From: Treponema brennaborense
GTDB taxonomy: Bacteria; Spirochaetota; Spirochaetia; Treponematales; Treponemataceae
Assembly: GCA_023666275.1 (NCBI GenBank)
Contig: JAMPCJ010000002.1
Span: 62,001-126,000 of the forward strand
Length of the DNA stretch: 64,000 nucleotides
Direction: 5' to 3'
The first letter of the stretch is position 1. Each line of letters opens with the position of its first letter. The notes beneath the pieces were generated by a model, which saw only the letters and a list, made by a program, of their open reading frames with translations, made no database searches and was not told the origin of the DNA. Below are positions 62,768-64,000 of this stretch, in pieces. Both the position numbers and the translations under genes were made by a program.

Positions 62768-63877
62768 TTATTTTTTCGTGAATGCCGTTCCTTTCATGCT
62801 GTAGACATGCGCAAGAATTTTTGCCATGGCTTCAAGATAAGCTTCGGGAATTATATCACCAATTTCAACTTCCGCATAGAGTGCACGGGCAAGCGGTTTA
62901 TTTTCGATAATGGGAACATCATTTTCTGCGGCTATCTGCTTTATTCGCTGCGCCATGCTGTCCGCGCCTTTTGCGGAAACCGCAGGAGCCTGCATTGTTG
63001 CCCTGTCATATTTGACGGCAACCGCAAAATGAGTCGGGTTGGTGATAACAACATCGGAAATAGCAACCTGATGCGGCATATCGTTCTGCAAAATGCGTAT
63101 CATATATTGCCGCAGTCTGCCTTTTACCTGCGGATCTCCTTCGAGCTGTTTGTACTCTTCTTTCACTTCCTGCTTAGTCATTTTCATCGATTCCATGAAC
63201 TGATGTCTTTGCACAAGATAATCGGGAACCGCAAGCACCAAAAAGAATACAGCAGCAATGACGAGCAGTTTTATAACCATTTGCGCAACATGCGTTACGC
63301 CGGACCACAAACTTACATTCATCATAGCAAGCAGTTTCGGCAAATCGTTTTTTATCAGCATATAAGAAACGACAAATAAAACGATAACTTTCAATATCGA
63401 TTTTACGACATTGAATGCGCCTTCGGCGGAAAAAAGCGTTTTTTTCAAATATTCGCCGAAACGCGGAACAAGTTTCGAAAACTTCGGCTGAATCGGTTTG
63501 ACGGTGAATATAAAACCTTTGTTTTGAATAAGGTTCGAAATTATGCCGGCAGCAAGCGCCGCAAGCGTAACCGGAAATATCATTTTCACAAACGAAACAA
63601 AAAACGCCGCGGCAAGTTCCCCGTCCGAAAAATCGGCTGTCACGCAGCGGTCAAAATAAAAACGCAGCACTTCCAGGCAGTTTGAAAACAATCTGCTGCC
63701 GAAAAAAGCAAGCACAAGAACAGGAATCAGCAGAACCAGCGCGCCTGTTACATCCTGACTTTTGGGAACACGCCCTTCTTCTTCGCGCGCTTTGCGCAGT
63801 TTGTATTCGGAAGGCTGTTCCGTGCGTCCTTCATCTTCTGCGGCGAACCACTGAAAATCAATATCAGCGCTTGTCAT
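62768..63877 (-). CDS. flhB: Flagellar export switch protein FlhB
   Basis: A 369-residue protein with four transmembrane helices and a cytoplasmic domain that cleaves itself in NPTH (about residues 278-281, in TNPTHFAVAVKYD). Cleavage switches export from rod/hook to filament proteins. The start overlaps the fliR stop (ATGA). The tail after NPTH includes PIIENKPLARALY, typical of the family. Confidence 0.98.
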   Translation of the reverse strand: MTSADIDFQWFAAEDEGRTEQPSEYKLRKAREEEGRVPKSQDVTGALVLLIPVLVLAFFGSRLFSNCLEVLRFYFDRCVTADFSDGELAAAFFVSFVKMIFPVTLAALAAGIISNLIQNKGFIFTVKPIQPKFSKLVPRFGEYLKKTLFSAEGAFNVVKSILKVIVLFVVSYMLIKNDLPKLLAMMNVSLWSGVTHVAQMVIKLLVIAAVFFLVLAVPDYLVQRHQFMESMKMTKQEVKEEYKQLEGDPQVKGRLRQYMIRILQNDMPHQVAISDVVITNPTHFAVAVKYDRATMQAPAVSAKGADSMAQRIKQIAAENDVPIIENKPLARALYAEVEIGDIIPEAYLEAMAKILAHVYSMKGTAFTKK

Positions 63878-64000
63878 AAACGGCGCGCTCCTATTTGCAC
63901 CAACAAATTTTCAAGTTTCGAAAACGCCATAGTGAACGAACGCAGAAAAAAATCAGCCATTGACGGCATCACAAACGCCAAGAGCAAAAAGCCCGCCATC
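63874..64000 (-). CDS. fliR: C-terminus of flagellar export protein FliR (partial)
   Basis: The frame on the minus strand runs from the window edge to TGA at 63874-63876. The visible 42 residues (LLLAFVMPSMADFFLRSF and following) are a hydrophobic helix and an amphipathic end, as at the FliR C-terminus. Position directly before flhB, with a 4-base ATGA overlap, supports the call. The 5' part lies outside. Confidence 0.75.
   Translation of the reverse strand, partial: MAGFLLLAFVMPSMADFFLRSFTMAFSKLENLLVQIGARRL

Overview
The window reads as a host-associated treponeme chromosome (Spirochaetota, genus Treponema or a close relative). Supporting points are: a long eukaryotic-like isoleucyl-tRNA synthetase; an LptD-like outer-membrane protein beside uvrA; an export and regulatory flagellar block in the order fliR-flhB-flhA-flhF-flhG-fliA with a Jag/FapA-type protein; predicted lipoproteins with loose lipoboxes; and many envelope-associated TPR proteins. 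Coding density is very high, most genes lie on the minus strand, and there are no insertion sequences, prophage genes or CRISPR arrays. This assignment comes from recognised protein families, not from any database search.

Layout. 1-3523 (+): the end of one DUF115/MAF-type protein, a second complete one, and a membrane protein with a degenerate GGDEF-like domain. 3524-15745 (-): uvrA, an LptD-like protein, ileS, a lipoprotein, a UPRT-like enzyme and a TPR lipoprotein. 15915-17640 (+): thiI and a TIGR04076-type protein, then a 424-base non-coding gap with a phased repeat array and an orphan promoter. 18065-21853 (-): two large predicted outer-membrane barrel proteins. 21914-27701: two divergent glycosyltransferases of the diacylglycerol-glycolipid type; the plus-strand one leads an operon with family-4 uracil-DNA glycosylase, priA and a DtxR-like regulator. 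27766-27839: tRNA-Arg(UCU). 27851-36928 (-): envelope TPR protein, sigma-54 activator, rpsA, cmk, an AlkD-like protein, rnhB and two exported proteins of unknown role. 37077-42948 (-): a secreted beta-helix-like protein, a phosphoribosyltransferase, tpiA and a phosphohexomutase. 43164-45413 (+): a DUF4912 protein and a GH57 enzyme. 45486-53593 (-): rluB-type pseudouridine synthase, scpB, scpA, folK, recA, three envelope proteins and rpe. 53683-64000 (-): the flagellar block, from two small proteins through fapA-like, fliA, flhG, flhF, flhA and flhB to the end of fliR.

How genes work together. The flagellar block supplies the export gate (FliR, FlhB, FlhA), the placement and number regulators (FlhF, FlhG) and the flagellar sigma factor. 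The divergent glycosyltransferases probably build membrane glucolipids. PGM, tpiA, GH57 and DUF4912 fit central sugar and storage-polysaccharide metabolism. ScpA/ScpB, RecA, UvrA, PriA, UDG and AlkD cover chromosome maintenance.

Most notable non-coding signals. (1) Five CGGCG/CGCCG cores lie at 20-21 bp spacing between 17800 and 17887, directly upstream of a near-consensus promoter (TTGACT-17-TATACT) that fires antisense towards an outer-membrane protein gene. (2) At least six genes have a -10 box 6-9 bases from the start codon and no Shine-Dalgarno, which predicts leaderless or nearly leaderless mRNAs; others nearby have strong Shine-Dalgarno sequences. I saw no clearly new multi-gene defence or biosynthetic system. 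The best candidates for undescribed biology are the phased array with its orphan promoter and the operon of exported proteins around 34645-39329.
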